Positions 35,617 through 45,900 of a stretch of 64,000 nucleotides of DNA are shown here, piece after piece (position 1 is the stretch's first letter; the number at the start of each line of letters is the position of its first letter). The notes below the pieces were generated by a model. It was given only the letters and a program-made list of their open reading frames with translations. It made no database searches and was not told the origin of the DNA. The DNA is from JAMQKA01 sp031569985 (lineage in GTDB: Bacteria > Bacteroidota > Rhodothermia > Balneolales > Balneolaceae): positions 1-64,000 of the forward strand of contig NZ_JAMQKA010000016.1 of the NCBI RefSeq assembly GCF_031569985.1. The letters are read 5' to 3'. The position numbers were made by a program, and so were the translations under genes.

Positions 35617-36822
35617 TTAGTTCCTGCTTCGATCTGACAGCTTTTTCATCAACTTTTCGTATTCCTCTGTCATCTCCACATCGCGTCGTTTCATGACTGC
35701 TTTCATCGTTTCCACCGCCTTGTCGAACTTGTAGGGTTGCATCACGTTGGTTCCAACCCAGGTGAATGAGGAGATAAACTTGGGTGGAAAGTCGGAGGTA
35801 AAAATATTGCACGACACGCCGCAAACGGTCCCGGTGTTGAGCTGCACGTTGATCGCTGTTTTGGAATGGTCGCCCATAATGGTGCCGATAAACTGCTGGT
35901 CGGTTTCAATCTGCTGCATCGACTTCCAGTCTGTTATCCTGATGGTACTGTAGTTGTTCTTTAGGTTGGAGGTGTTGGTGTCGGCCCCAAAATTGCACCA
36001 CTGCCCAATCAGCGAGTTGCCTACGAACCCTTCATGCCCTTTGTTGGAATAGGAGTGAAAGATCGAGTTGTTGATTTCACCGCCCGCCTTGCAAACCGGT
36101 CCAATAGTGGTGGCATTCGAGATCCGTGCTCCCATGTTGATCGTTGCTTTTTCACAAACAGCCACCGGCCCTTTGATGATGGCACCCGCGCTGACTGTGG
36201 CATTCGGCCCGATATAGATCGGCCCGTCATTTGCGATCAGGATGGCGCCCGGTTCAATTTTGACACCTTCTTCAATGAAAATTTGCTCCCTGTTTTCGAA
36301 CATTACATCGGGTGAAATGGAATGGTTACGAGAGGTGGATATTTCAAATCGCTCAATATCAGCCCGTATCTCCTCCCCGTTCATTTTAAACAGATCCCAT
36401 AAATAGCGGATCGGGGTGAATTCCTCGGTTTCCAGGACAAGAAGTGTATTAAAATCCGTAGATCCGTTGTCAAGCCATTCCCGGCTTTTTTCTCCCTCCA
36501 CTTTGGCTGCAATCACTACATCCCCGCTTTTCAGGCAACTCCCCACTTCCAGGTCATTAATCTGCTCTACAAGTGATTTTTTCGGAACATAACGCGAGTT
36601 TATCCATAAACAGGGTTCTGAGGAATTGATCTCCCCCTGTGAAAATACACCCTGAAGATCATTACGCAGCAATCGTGCCGTGCCCGAAGGATTAAACCGG
36701 GCCTGCCATTTTTCTGAAATTGTGCCGATACCCACCCGCAGGTCGTCAATGGGCCGGGTTAAGGTCAGCGGATGAAAGCGCGGGAGCAGATGATCTTCAA
36801 AAAAGCTGATTTGCATATTCAC
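35617..36822 (-). CDS. GlmU-like sugar nucleotidyltransferase/acyltransferase (alternative GlmU family)
   Basis: 401 aa. N-terminal half resembles a nucleotidyltransferase domain of the alternative bacterial GlmU type found in the Bacteroidota group (starts MQISFFEDHLLPRFHPLTLTRP, with RPIDDLRVG). The C-terminal half, near residues 190-330, is a left-handed beta-helix with hexapeptides (IEPGAILI, NATVSAGAIIKG, ATINMGARI), followed by an HSYSNKGHEGFVGNS block. In this lineage it probably supplies UDP-GlcNAc for peptidoglycan and LPS, and it is divergent from glmS, which makes its substrate precursor. An ATG two codons downstream of the chosen one is also possible. Confidence 0.85.
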   Translation of the reverse strand: MNMQISFFEDHLLPRFHPLTLTRPIDDLRVGIGTISEKWQARFNPSGTARLLRNDLQGVFSQGEINSSEPCLWINSRYVPKKSLVEQINDLEVGSCLKSGDVVIAAKVEGEKSREWLDNGSTDFNTLLVLETEEFTPIRYLWDLFKMNGEEIRADIERFEISTSRNHSISPDVMFENREQIFIEEGVKIEPGAILIANDGPIYIGPNATVSAGAIIKGPVAVCEKATINMGARISNATTIGPVCKAGGEINNSIFHSYSNKGHEGFVGNSLIGQWCNFGADTNTSNLKNNYSTIRITDWKSMQQIETDQQFIGTIMGDHSKTAINVQLNTGTVCGVSCNIFTSDFPPKFISSFTWVGTNVMQPYKFDKAVETMKAVMKRRDVEMTEEYEKLMKKLSDRSRN

Positions 36823-36926
36823 TTTGGGATTTTATTAGAATATTTTATTACTAGAATTATATATTGGCGGACTAAATTTAAGTGTTTATTATATTTAAAA
36901 ATAAACTAAGATAACGAGAGAATTAC

Positions 36927-38774
36927 ATGTGCGGAATTGTTGGATATATTGGAGAAAAGCAAGCTAGTGATATCATCGTAAAAGGACTGCAGCGGCTGGA
37001 ATACCGGGGTTATGATTCTGCTGGCATCGCTTTGGTAAACGGTTCACTTTGCGTTGAAAAAGGCAAAGGTAAAGTTATTAATCTCAAAAAGAGACTCAAA
37101 AAAGGCCAGTTCAAAGGCACCGTGGGGATTGGGCACACACGCTGGGCGACTCACGGCCAGCCCAACGACATTAATTCACATCCTCATGTGAGCAGTTCGG
37201 GTAAAATTGCTCTTGTTCACAACGGTATCATCGAAAATTATGCTTCCCTGAAAAAAGGGCTGATGAAAGATGGTCGCGAGTTTAAATCGGATACCGATAC
37301 CGAGGTTATCGTTCAGCTCATCGAAAAGATTTATGAAAACGGCGGTGGCGACGAGAAGATGACATTCGAACATGCCGTGCAGCTGGCACTGCAACAAATT
37401 GTGGGTACCTACGGGTTAGCCATTGTGAACCGGGAAGAGCCCGACCAGATTATTGTGGCCCGGCACGGGTCGCCCCTGCTGATCGGTGTGGGAGAAAACG
37501 AGATGTTCGTGGCCTCTGACGGGGCTCCGATTGTGGAATATACCAAAAAAGTGGTCTACCTTGACGACGGTGAGATGGCCGTAATCAGCAAAAATGGATA
37601 TGAGGTCAAGACCATCAAGGATGTGCCACTCACAAAAGAAGTACACGAGCTGGCCCTGAGCGTTGAAGAGATCGAAAAGGCGGGGTATCCCCACTTCATG
37701 TTGAAAGAGATTTTTGAACAGCCGCGTGCTATCGCTGACTGCCTGCGCGGCCGACTGGACCCCGAAAATAATACCATCCAGCTCGGGGGACTTGTGGATG
37801 TGATGGACCAGTTTGTTAATGCGAAACGGTTAGTAATTGCCGCCTGTGGAACCAGTTGGCACTCCGGCCTGGTGGGTGAATACCTGTTTGAGAGCCTGGC
37901 TAAAATGCCGGTGGAGGTGGAGTATGCCTCGGAGTTTCGGTACCGCGAGCCACTGATTGGTGAAGGCGACGTGATGATTGTCGTTTCCCAAAGTGGGGAG
38001 ACGGCGGACACGCTGGCCGCTCTTCGTGAGGCCAAAAAACGGGGCGCGCTCGTGCTTGGTGTCTGCAACGTCGTGGGCTCTACTATCGCCAGGGAGACAG
38101 ATGCGGGTGTATACATTCATGCCGGACCGGAAATTGGGGTGGCTTCAACCAAGGCGTTTACCGGCCAGGTTACCGTTCTTGCCATGATGGCCTTGTTGCT
38201 GGCACAAAAGAAAGGAACCATTGATGAGGAAGAACGCCGAAAGCTTATCAAGGCGCTCAACAAAATACCCGGGAGCGTTGAAAAGATCCTGGAGCAGAGC
38301 GACAAGATCAAAGAGGTCGCCAACCTGTTTAGCTATGCCCCGAACTTTCTATACCTGGGACGAACACTGAACTTTCCCGTTGCCCTTGAAGGAGCGTTGA
38401 AGCTGAAAGAGATCTCCTACATCCATGCCGAGGGTTACCCGGCCGCTGAAATGAAGCACGGACCAATCGCCCTGATTGATGAGATGATGCCGGTTGTCGT
38501 TATTGCGCATACCGAGCACACCAACGACAAGATGATCAGCAACATTGAAGAGGTGAAGGCCCGGAAAGGTCGTATTATCTCAATTACAGGTGAGGAAAAC
38601 CACGATGTCATTGACCTGGCAGAGTTTTCTATTACAATCCCGGAAACCGAAGACAGCTTTTCTCCACTGCTCACTGTCATCCCACTGCAGCTGCTCTCCT
38701 ACTATATCGCTGTGAACAGGGGGTGCGATGTAGACCAGCCTCGAAACCTGGCAAAAAGCGTGACTGTGGAATAA
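36927..38774 (+). CDS. glmS: Glutamine--fructose-6-phosphate aminotransferase (isomerising)
   Basis: Makes glucosamine-6-phosphate, the first step of UDP-GlcNAc synthesis; cytoplasmic. 615 aa. The N-terminal glutaminase domain begins MCGIVGYIG with catalytic Cys2 and has HTRWATHG at about residue 71-78 and the NGIIENY loop near 99. Two SIS sugar-isomerase domains follow (ACGTSWHSG near 309, EISYIHAEGYPAAEMKHGP near 497), and the C terminus ends in DVDQPRNLAKSVTVE. Divergent from the GlmU-like gene with a 104-base gap that should carry both promoters. No glmS ribozyme fold was seen in the short leader. Confidence 0.97.
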   Translation: MCGIVGYIGEKQASDIIVKGLQRLEYRGYDSAGIALVNGSLCVEKGKGKVINLKKRLKKGQFKGTVGIGHTRWATHGQPNDINSHPHVSSSGKIALVHNGIIENYASLKKGLMKDGREFKSDTDTEVIVQLIEKIYENGGGDEKMTFEHAVQLALQQIVGTYGLAIVNREEPDQIIVARHGSPLLIGVGENEMFVASDGAPIVEYTKKVVYLDDGEMAVISKNGYEVKTIKDVPLTKEVHELALSVEEIEKAGYPHFMLKEIFEQPRAIADCLRGRLDPENNTIQLGGLVDVMDQFVNAKRLVIAACGTSWHSGLVGEYLFESLAKMPVEVEYASEFRYREPLIGEGDVMIVVSQSGETADTLAALREAKKRGALVLGVCNVVGSTIARETDAGVYIHAGPEIGVASTKAFTGQVTVLAMMALLLAQKKGTIDEEERRKLIKALNKIPGSVEKILEQSDKIKEVANLFSYAPNFLYLGRTLNFPVALEGALKLKEISYIHAEGYPAAEMKHGPIALIDEMMPVVVIAHTEHTNDKMISNIEEVKARKGRIISITGEENHDVIDLAEFSITIPETEDSFSPLLTVIPLQLLSYYIAVNRGCDVDQPRNLAKSVTVE

Positions 38775-39256
38775 ATGTTGATAAATTTGTGGAAAACTTT
38801 TGAGAGCAGTTGAGGTGCAGCCGATTTCATCCCAAAAAGCGCCTTAGCTGTTCTAGAGTAAAGAAATGGAATCTGTTTACTCGGGTTATTTTAAGAAAAA
38901 TATGTGGATAACTTGAAATTGGTTCCGCATTTAGTTACATATGGAATCCTGTCTAAAAATATAAGTAATAACGGGATTCTAATAATGAACAACTGGAAGG
39001 CATTGATTTTTAAAATAACCCTGCTGGTTCTAATTGGTATTGTAATCTTGACCGGTTGAACCCCAATGGCTCGCCGCTTCGTGAGTTAGGTTCATTTAGA
39101 CTTAGAATATATATTAGTGTTATAGTTTAACCTTCTTTATGTACTTGGTACTGTAAAGAGGTGGATTTCCTGTATTTAGAAAAAGATTAATTTTGATCTA
39201 AGAAAAAATTACAGGATAATAAATTTATAACATATTGCACTGTAAAATCTATTCTA
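38775..39256. other. Intergenic, 482 bases; one micro-ORF
   Basis: AT-rich DNA before the Hpt gene. Only the 24-codon frame at 38985-39059 stands out. No hairpin with T-run found directly after glmS. Confidence 0.4.
38985..39059 (+). CDS. Micro-ORF: 24-aa hydrophobic peptide ending at a would-be lipobox
   Basis: MNNWKALIFK is followed by a hydrophobic stretch ending ILTG, then TGA. If that TGA were TGC the frame would read LTGC, a perfect lipobox, and go on for ten more codons. It is either a membrane peptide or a small lipoprotein gene with a stop at the critical cysteine. No good ribosome site; low certainty. Confidence 0.25.
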   Translation: MNNWKALIFKITLLVLIGIVILTG

Positions 39257-39616
39257 ATGTCAGAGCAGCGGCTAACAAATTTATCATACCTGGAAGAAGT
39301 GGGGATGAACGATGAGGACCTTCTCATCGAGATGGTAGAGATGTTTTTAAAAAATACCCCCGACTCAATTGAGCAGCTCCGCCAGCATCACAAAGAGGAT
39401 AATTGGAAGAAGTTGTCGGCGGAAGCACACAAACTAAAGCCAAATCTTTCGTACGTCGGCCTGGAACAAGCGCGTGAAATTGTCATTAATATTGAAAAGA
39501 CGGCAAAAACGGAGCCGAATCCCGATGAGTTGCTTCAACAGATCGATGAGGTGGATGAAATATGTCAAATTGCTTATGAGGAATTGAAGGAACGTCTTCG
39601 GGAGTTAAAAAATTAG
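39257..39616 (+). CDS. Stand-alone Hpt (histidine phosphotransfer) protein
   Basis: 119 aa, all helical. The phosphorylatable histidine is H58 in AEAHKLKPNLSYVG, matching the Hpt pattern AHxLK..s..vG. Such proteins pass a phosphoryl group from a hybrid histidine kinase to a response regulator. No kinase or regulator gene lies nearby, so partners are elsewhere. The Pro after LK is where many Hpt domains carry Gly. Cytoplasmic; probably its own transcript, followed 75 bases later by the YvlD-like gene, with which it could form an operon. Confidence 0.85.
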   Translation: MSEQRLTNLSYLEEVGMNDEDLLIEMVEMFLKNTPDSIEQLRQHHKEDNWKKLSAEAHKLKPNLSYVGLEQAREIVINIEKTAKTEPNPDELLQQIDEVDEICQIAYEELKERLRELKN

Positions 39617-39691
39617 CCCACCGGCATAACAAAGGTCTTCTAGTCTGCGTAAAGACAGGTGTTGATAAACACTAAAAAAAGTTGAAGACCA

Positions 39692-40018
39692 ATGATCTAC
39701 ACACTTCTTATTAATACTGTTGCTGTATATCTTACCGCCAAGCTGCTTGACGGTGTGGAAATAAAAAGCTTTTTCAGTGCCCTCGTTGTGGCTGTTCTCC
39801 TGGCGTTGGTAAATACCTTTATTAAACCGGTTATCGTTTTCCTGACGCTGCCGATCACAATTTTGACGCTGGGGCTTTTTATCTTTGTAATCAATGCTTT
39901 GATGCTGATGCTGGTGGATGCGATCTCTGACGGGTTGAAAATAAGAAGTTTTGGCTGGGCATTGATCTTCAGTATTGTTCTCTCAATTATTAATGGTTTG
40001 CTATTCTGGATCTTCTAG
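39692..40018 (+). CDS. YvlD-like four-TM membrane protein ('phage holin family')
   Basis: 108 aa with four hydrophobic segments (residues about 1-18, 26-44, 48-74 and 86-107), including the family-type LVNTFIKPVIVFLTLPITILTLGLF block. Members are often labelled phage holin family or YvlD; in B. subtilis the homologue belongs to an envelope-stress operon. No phage genes are nearby, so a membrane-homeostasis role is more likely than lysis. Confidence 0.85.
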   Translation: MIYTLLINTVAVYLTAKLLDGVEIKSFFSALVVAVLLALVNTFIKPVIVFLTLPITILTLGLFIFVINALMLMLVDAISDGLKIRSFGWALIFSIVLSIINGLLFWIF

Positions 40019-40162
40019 TTCTTCCGGGAATGGAACTATACGGGGCGTTAGTTTATTTAAGAACTTTTTACAAGGTCGGTAGCGCAATGTGTTGATACAT
40101 TTAAAAGTATCTGGCACATTTGGCTTTATTAAAAAAAATATCAGCTAATACAACAAAATCTA

Positions 40163-42667
40163 ATGAGATTGTATAAAAGGTCTATCTATACGGTACTATT
40201 AGTATCACTTTCAGTCAGTCTTATCGCTGGTTGTTCGGTGTTTAAACAATCTGCAAAAAAGAAAAGTGCGGGATCAGAAACCTCTCAAGCCAAATCTGAA
40301 TATGAGCCCTATGATGAAGTCATAACAGATGAGGCCCAGACTGACGAAGGTCTCTTTGACGTCCACAAGATTGACGGGAAATATTACTTTGAAATACCTG
40401 ACAGTCTGCTGGAGCGGGAACTTCTGCTTGTCAGCCGCATTGCCGGGAGTACCCAAAACCTGAGCTTTGGTGGCGCGGGGATGAAAGCCCGTTCTCAGCA
40501 GGTTGTTCGCTGGCAGCGCAAAGATGACAAGGTTTTACTCCGCCACGTCTCCTATGAAAATGTCGCCGATCCGGACCAGCCGATCTACAAGTCTGTTCGG
40601 AATAACAATTTTGAGCCGGTGGTCTACACGTTTGATATCGAAGCGATCGGTCCTGACAAATCTACCAAGGTGATTGAGGTTACCGACCTTTTTACCTCGG
40701 ATGTAGCCTTGATTAGCGGCCTTTCCGAAAGTCAACGGCGTGAATTCCAGGTCCGCCGCCTGGACAGAGAGCGCAGCATGATTGACAGTGTGCGCAGTTA
40801 TCCGAAAAATCTCGAAACCCGTCATATCCTTACCTATGATGCCAATAATCCACCGGATGACGGGGCGACCAATACGATTTCACTGGAGATGAATCAATCG
40901 ATGATTTTGCTACCAGAAGAAGAGATGGATCGCCGGATTGAGGACCAGCGCGTGGGCTATTTTTCCATCCAACAGTATGATTACGGGGTGGATGCGCAAA
41001 AAGCGGCCGAGTTTAATTATGTGACACGCTGGGAACTGGTGCCGAAGGACAAAGAAGCCTACATGAACGGGGAGCTTGTGGAACCGGTAGAGCCGATTGT
41101 GTATTACGTTGATCCCGCAACGCCCCCGCGCTGGCGCAAATATATCAAGCAGGGGGTTGAAGATTGGGAAAAAGCTTTTGAAGAAGCGGGATTTAAAAAC
41201 GCTATTATAGCAAAAGACCCTCCTACTGAAGAGGAAAATCCGGAGTTTAGTCCCGAGGATGTGCGGTATTCAGTGATTCGCTACATCACCACGCCGATTC
41301 AAAATGCCCAGGGACCTCACGTGCATGATCCCCGAACGGGTCAGATCCTGGAGAGTGATATCCTTTGGTATCACAATGTGATGAACCTGCTTCGAAACTG
41401 GTTTTTCGTGCAGACGGCCGCGGCGAATCCCGATGCACGCGGGGTTAAATTTGAAGAAGATGTGATGGGACGGCTGATTCGCTTTGTATCTGCACACGAG
41501 GTGGGACACACGCTAGGACTACCCCATAACTACGGCTCGAGCTATGCCTACCCCGTGGATTCTCTTCGTTCCCCGTCGTTTACCTCTACTCATGGAACGG
41601 CCCCTTCCATCATGGATTACGCCCGTTTTAACTACATTGCCCAGCCCGGCGATGGGGTGACAAGTTTTTATCCCGAAGTAGGGGAGTATGACGAATGGGC
41701 GATCAAATGGGGCTACACATGGTTCCCGGAAAGCATGAGCGAAGAAGCACGCCGCGATACGCTAAACAGCTGGATTCGAGAGCGGGCGGACGATCCGCAC
41801 TATTTCTTCGGTCGTCAAACGATCAATAAAATTGACCCGCGCTCACAGAATGAAGACCTGGGCGATGACGCGATGAAAGCGGGTGAGCTGGGAATCAAAA
41901 ACCTCCAGCGAATTACAAATAACCTCGTGGAGTGGACCGAGCGAAAGGGCGAGAACTTTGAAGAGCTGGAAGAGCTCCACCAGTATGTCTTGACGCAGTG
42001 GAACCGTTACGTTGGTCATGTAATCCGAAATATCGGTGGCGTTTACGAGACCCACAAAACCTATGAGCAGGAAGGTCCGGTCTATGAATTTGTACCTGAA
42101 GAGACGCAGCGACGTGCGATGAGTTGGCTCAACGAATACTCCTTTTCGACGCCTTCCTGGCTGCTCGACCGACAAGTACTGGGGCTGACGAACCAGTCGA
42201 CCGCCGTGGAAACGATGCGCAACTACCAGGAAACCCAGCTTAATACGCTCCTGGATCCACAGCGCCTGGCACGACTCATCGAATTTGAGCTGCGTACTGA
42301 GGGAGATACGTATACCGCAATTGAATTTATGGACGATACCCGGCAGGGAGTCTGGAGTGAGCTCGAAGATAACACGCCCATTGACGTGCACCGGCGGAAC
42401 TTGCAGCGGGTCTACCTGGAGCGCATGCACCACCTGATGACGGAAGAGCTGCCGGATATTCCTGATCAGTACAAAGAGATCTATGGCTGGACCGAAGTCG
42501 ATGTGAGCCAGTCTGATATCCGGGCGCTGGTGCGCGAGCAGCTTACCATTTTGCAGGAGGATATCGATCAGAGTTTGTCGGCAATCGATGATCGAGCTAC
42601 TGTAGCGCACCTGCGGGATGTGCAGTCACGCATTGATCGCATACTTGAAGCGGAAGTTGATGAGTAA
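40163..42667 (+). CDS. Zinc-dependent metalloprotease lipoprotein (DUF5117/DUF5118 type)
   Basis: 834 aa. The signal peptide ends in lipobox IAGC (21-24), so it is anchored to the envelope, probably the outer membrane. A DUF5118-like region near residue 45-90 and a DUF5117-like region (YPKNLETRHILTYDA near 213) precede the catalytic zinc site HEVGHTLGLPHN near residue 445-456, the metzincin pattern HExxHxxGxxH, with the Met-turn candidate SIMDYARFNY near 482. The C-terminal half is helical. Secreted metzincins of this type degrade extracellular protein. Single gene; weak ribosome site. Confidence 0.9.
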   Translation: MRLYKRSIYTVLLVSLSVSLIAGCSVFKQSAKKKSAGSETSQAKSEYEPYDEVITDEAQTDEGLFDVHKIDGKYYFEIPDSLLERELLLVSRIAGSTQNLSFGGAGMKARSQQVVRWQRKDDKVLLRHVSYENVADPDQPIYKSVRNNNFEPVVYTFDIEAIGPDKSTKVIEVTDLFTSDVALISGLSESQRREFQVRRLDRERSMIDSVRSYPKNLETRHILTYDANNPPDDGATNTISLEMNQSMILLPEEEMDRRIEDQRVGYFSIQQYDYGVDAQKAAEFNYVTRWELVPKDKEAYMNGELVEPVEPIVYYVDPATPPRWRKYIKQGVEDWEKAFEEAGFKNAIIAKDPPTEEENPEFSPEDVRYSVIRYITTPIQNAQGPHVHDPRTGQILESDILWYHNVMNLLRNWFFVQTAAANPDARGVKFEEDVMGRLIRFVSAHEVGHTLGLPHNYGSSYAYPVDSLRSPSFTSTHGTAPSIMDYARFNYIAQPGDGVTSFYPEVGEYDEWAIKWGYTWFPESMSEEARRDTLNSWIRERADDPHYFFGRQTINKIDPRSQNEDLGDDAMKAGELGIKNLQRITNNLVEWTERKGENFEELEELHQYVLTQWNRYVGHVIRNIGGVYETHKTYEQEGPVYEFVPEETQRRAMSWLNEYSFSTPSWLLDRQVLGLTNQSTAVETMRNYQETQLNTLLDPQRLARLIEFELRTEGDTYTAIEFMDDTRQGVWSELEDNTPIDVHRRNLQRVYLERMHHLMTEELPDIPDQYKEIYGWTEVDVSQSDIRALVREQLTILQEDIDQSLSAIDDRATVAHLRDVQSRIDRILEAEVDE

Positions 42668-42964
42668 TGCGTGATGGTTAGTGGCAAACGCGTTCCTTTA
42701 AACTCTAAAAAACCAGTTTCTTTTCGACTCTGATGGCCTTTACGGAATTCTGTCAGATGAGGGACGGGCTAAGTATTCACGCAACAGCTTAACACTTCAA
42801 CAATTCAACATTTCAACTTCAGCAAACATCGTGTCTGAATCTTCCGACCTTGGACTTTTGAACCTTTGACCTTCTGACCCTTTTTGATATCCGGTTGATT
42901 AAAAACAGGGGATTCTATAAGCTATCTAATTCTCCTCAATCAGATTCAACATAAATAAGTCGGC
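42668..42964. repeat. Intergenic with heptad-like arrays
   Basis: 297 bases. 42789-42824 reads as heptads of TTCAACA type; 42838-42886 as words of CTTNTGAC type. A TAATGCG/TGATGGT pair directly follows the metalloprotease stop. No gene. Confidence 0.5.
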
Positions 42965-45900
42965 ATGATGAATTTAGAAAGGTCAGCTACTAAGAAAGCA
43001 TTGAGTATAGGTATCATGTCAGTTTTTGTGTTCCTGCCCCTTTGGGTAATGAGCCAAGAGCTCGATATGAATAAATTTAAAGAGATGAAGCCGCGCAATA
43101 TCGGTCCGGCCGGTATGAGTGGACGGGTAACTGCAATCGATGTTGAACGGGACAATCCCGATGTGATTTATGCGGGGACGGCATCCGGTGGCTTGTGGAA
43201 GTCTGAGAGTGGTGGGGTTGACTGGAAACCGATCTTTGACGACCAGCAGGCAGCATCCATCGGGGCAGTGGATATTTATCAAAATAATCCCAGTATTATC
43301 TGGGTGGGGACCGGGGAAGGGAACCCGCGCAACAGCCAGACTAGTGGCGCCGGTGTCTTTAAGAGCATAGACGGTGGCCGCACTTGGACCTATATGGGAC
43401 TGGAACAGACCCGGGTTATTCACCGCGTCATTGTGCATCCCAATAATCCCGATATCGTGTACGTGGGTGCCCAGGGTGATGCATGGTCGGACAGCGAGCA
43501 CCGAGGGCTGTATAAAACAACAGACGGCGGTGAAACGTGGGAAAAGATTTTGTATAACAACAATCGCACCGGCATAGCCGACCTGGTGATGGATCCGAAC
43601 AACCCCAACAAGCTGTTTGCCGCCATGTGGGAATTTCGGCGCTGGCCCTGGTTTTTTGAGTCCGGCGGCGAAGGATCCGGCCTGTATATGACGTTGAATG
43701 GCGGTGAAAACTGGCAGGAGATTACCCACGAGGATGGACTCACTGAAGGAGAGCTGGGACGTATCGGCCTGGCGATTGCTCGCAGTAACACCGATCGGGT
43801 ATACGCCTGGGTGGAGTCGAAAGAGAATGCCATCTACCGTAGCGATGACGGGGGATATCGCTGGGAAAAAACAGTGGATGTAGAAGATGATGAGGATGCC
43901 GGGAATCGCCCGTTCTACTATGCGGATATTTATGTGGATCCCAAGAATGAAAACCGTGTGTACAGCCTGTACTCCTTTTTGTCGGTAAGCCAGGATGGAG
44001 CAAAGTCTTTTGAAAGCATATATCCCTATTACAACTATATCCATCCCGATCATCACGCTTTCTATATCCACCCAGATGATCCCTCATACATCATCGACGG
44101 CAATGACGGGGGACTGAATATTTCTCACGATCGGGGCGAAACCTGGCGCTTTGTGGAAAATCTTCCGGTGGCGCAGTACTACCACATCAATGTGGACATG
44201 GACTATCCCTACAACGTGTATGGTGGCATGCAGGACAACGGTTCCTGGCAGGGTCCGGCCTACGTGTGGCACAACGGCGGCATCCGAAACAGCTATTTCC
44301 AGGAGCTCTATTTTGGGGATGGGTTTGATGTGGTGGTCGACTCCAGTAACTCCCGCTATGCCTACGCAATGTCGCAACGTGGCAATGTGGGACGCGTTGA
44401 CCTGCAAACGGGGCACGCCAATTTTATTCGGCCTGCCAATCCCACGGGCGAAGAACTGCGCTTCAACTGGAATGCCGCGATTGCCGTCAGTCCGTTTGAT
44501 GATGAAACAGTCTACTTTGGCAGCCAGTTTGTACACAAGAGCACGAACCGGGGCGACAGCTGGCAGATTATTTCACCCGACCTGACGACCGACGATCCCG
44601 AAAAGCAGCGGCAGGAGGACAGTGGCGGGCTTACCATCGATGCGACTGGTGCTGAAAATTTTACCACGATCACAGCCATCGCCCCCAGCCCGCTCCAGCG
44701 GAATATTATCTGGGCAGGTACTGATGATGGGAATGTGCAGCTTACCCGCAACGGGGGAAAGAGTTGGAATAATGTGGCCGACAATATTGAAGGCGTCCCC
44801 GAAGGAAGCTGGGTGGCCCAGGTCCACGCCTCCAAATACGATCCGGCGGAAACTGTGGTGGTGATCAACAACTACCGGCGCGGCGACTGGACACCCTATA
44901 TCATGCGGACCGAGAATTATGGTGAGGACTGGGAAAATGTCGTTGAGGACAAGGGACTATATGGATACGCCTTGTCCTTTGTGCAGGACCCGGTAGAGCC
45001 GAACCTGATGTTTGCGGGGACGGAGATGGGACTTTACCTAAGCATAGATCGTGGAGAGACCTGGAGCAAGTGGACCCAGGGATATCCCACTGTTTCCACC
45101 TATGATATGACGATCCATCCGCGGGAGCACGACCTGGTGATCGGCACGTTTGGGCGCTCGGCGTGGGTACTTGATGACATACGTCCCCTGCGGGAGATGG
45201 CAGTCAACGGAGTCGGGGAGCTGGATGAAACGGTTAACCTGTATCCCGCACCGGATGCCTACCTGGCGTCCATCAACGAGGCCTCGGGTACCCGGTTTGC
45301 AGCGGATGCAATTTTCAAAGGCAAGAATCGCCCTTTTGGTGCCCGCCTGACCTATTCTGTCGTAAAGCCCGAGAAAAAAGAGGATAAAGAGGGTGAAGAA
45401 GAGGATGGAGAAAAGCAGGAAGAGGAAAAGGTTAAGATTGAGATTTTCAACCAGCGTGGCGACCTGATTCGTACGCTGGAGGAAGTGCCGGAGTTCGATG
45501 GCATCAATCGTACTACCTGGGATCTTACCGAGAAAGGCGTTCGTGAGCCCAGCCGCACCAAGCCTGATCCTGATGCGCCCGAACCCTCCGGGCCTGAGGT
45601 TCTGCCAGGTACGTACAAAGTGAAGATGACCTACCGGGGCGCTTCTGATTCGGCTAATGTGGCTGTTCGCTTTGATCCCCGCATCGACGTACGGATGGCT
45701 GACCTTCGTGCCCGAAAAAGGATGATGGAAGAGCTGATGCGCTTGCAAAAATCGACAGCCGAGGCTACCAATAATTTGCTGGATGCATTGGAGATGATCG
45801 CGTCTGCTGAAAAGATGATTGAGGCTGAAAAAGGGAATGATAACGAGCGAGTCCAAAAACTGAAAGATGAGACAAAGGCCGTGAAAGATTCTGTAAACGC

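Noticed and set aside
36823..36926. glmS ribozyme before glmS
   Set aside because: The leader is too short and lacks the conserved core; that ribozyme is a feature of Firmicutes-type glmS genes.
39692..40018. Phage holin implying a prophage
   Set aside because: The protein is of the YvlD type and no other phage gene is present.
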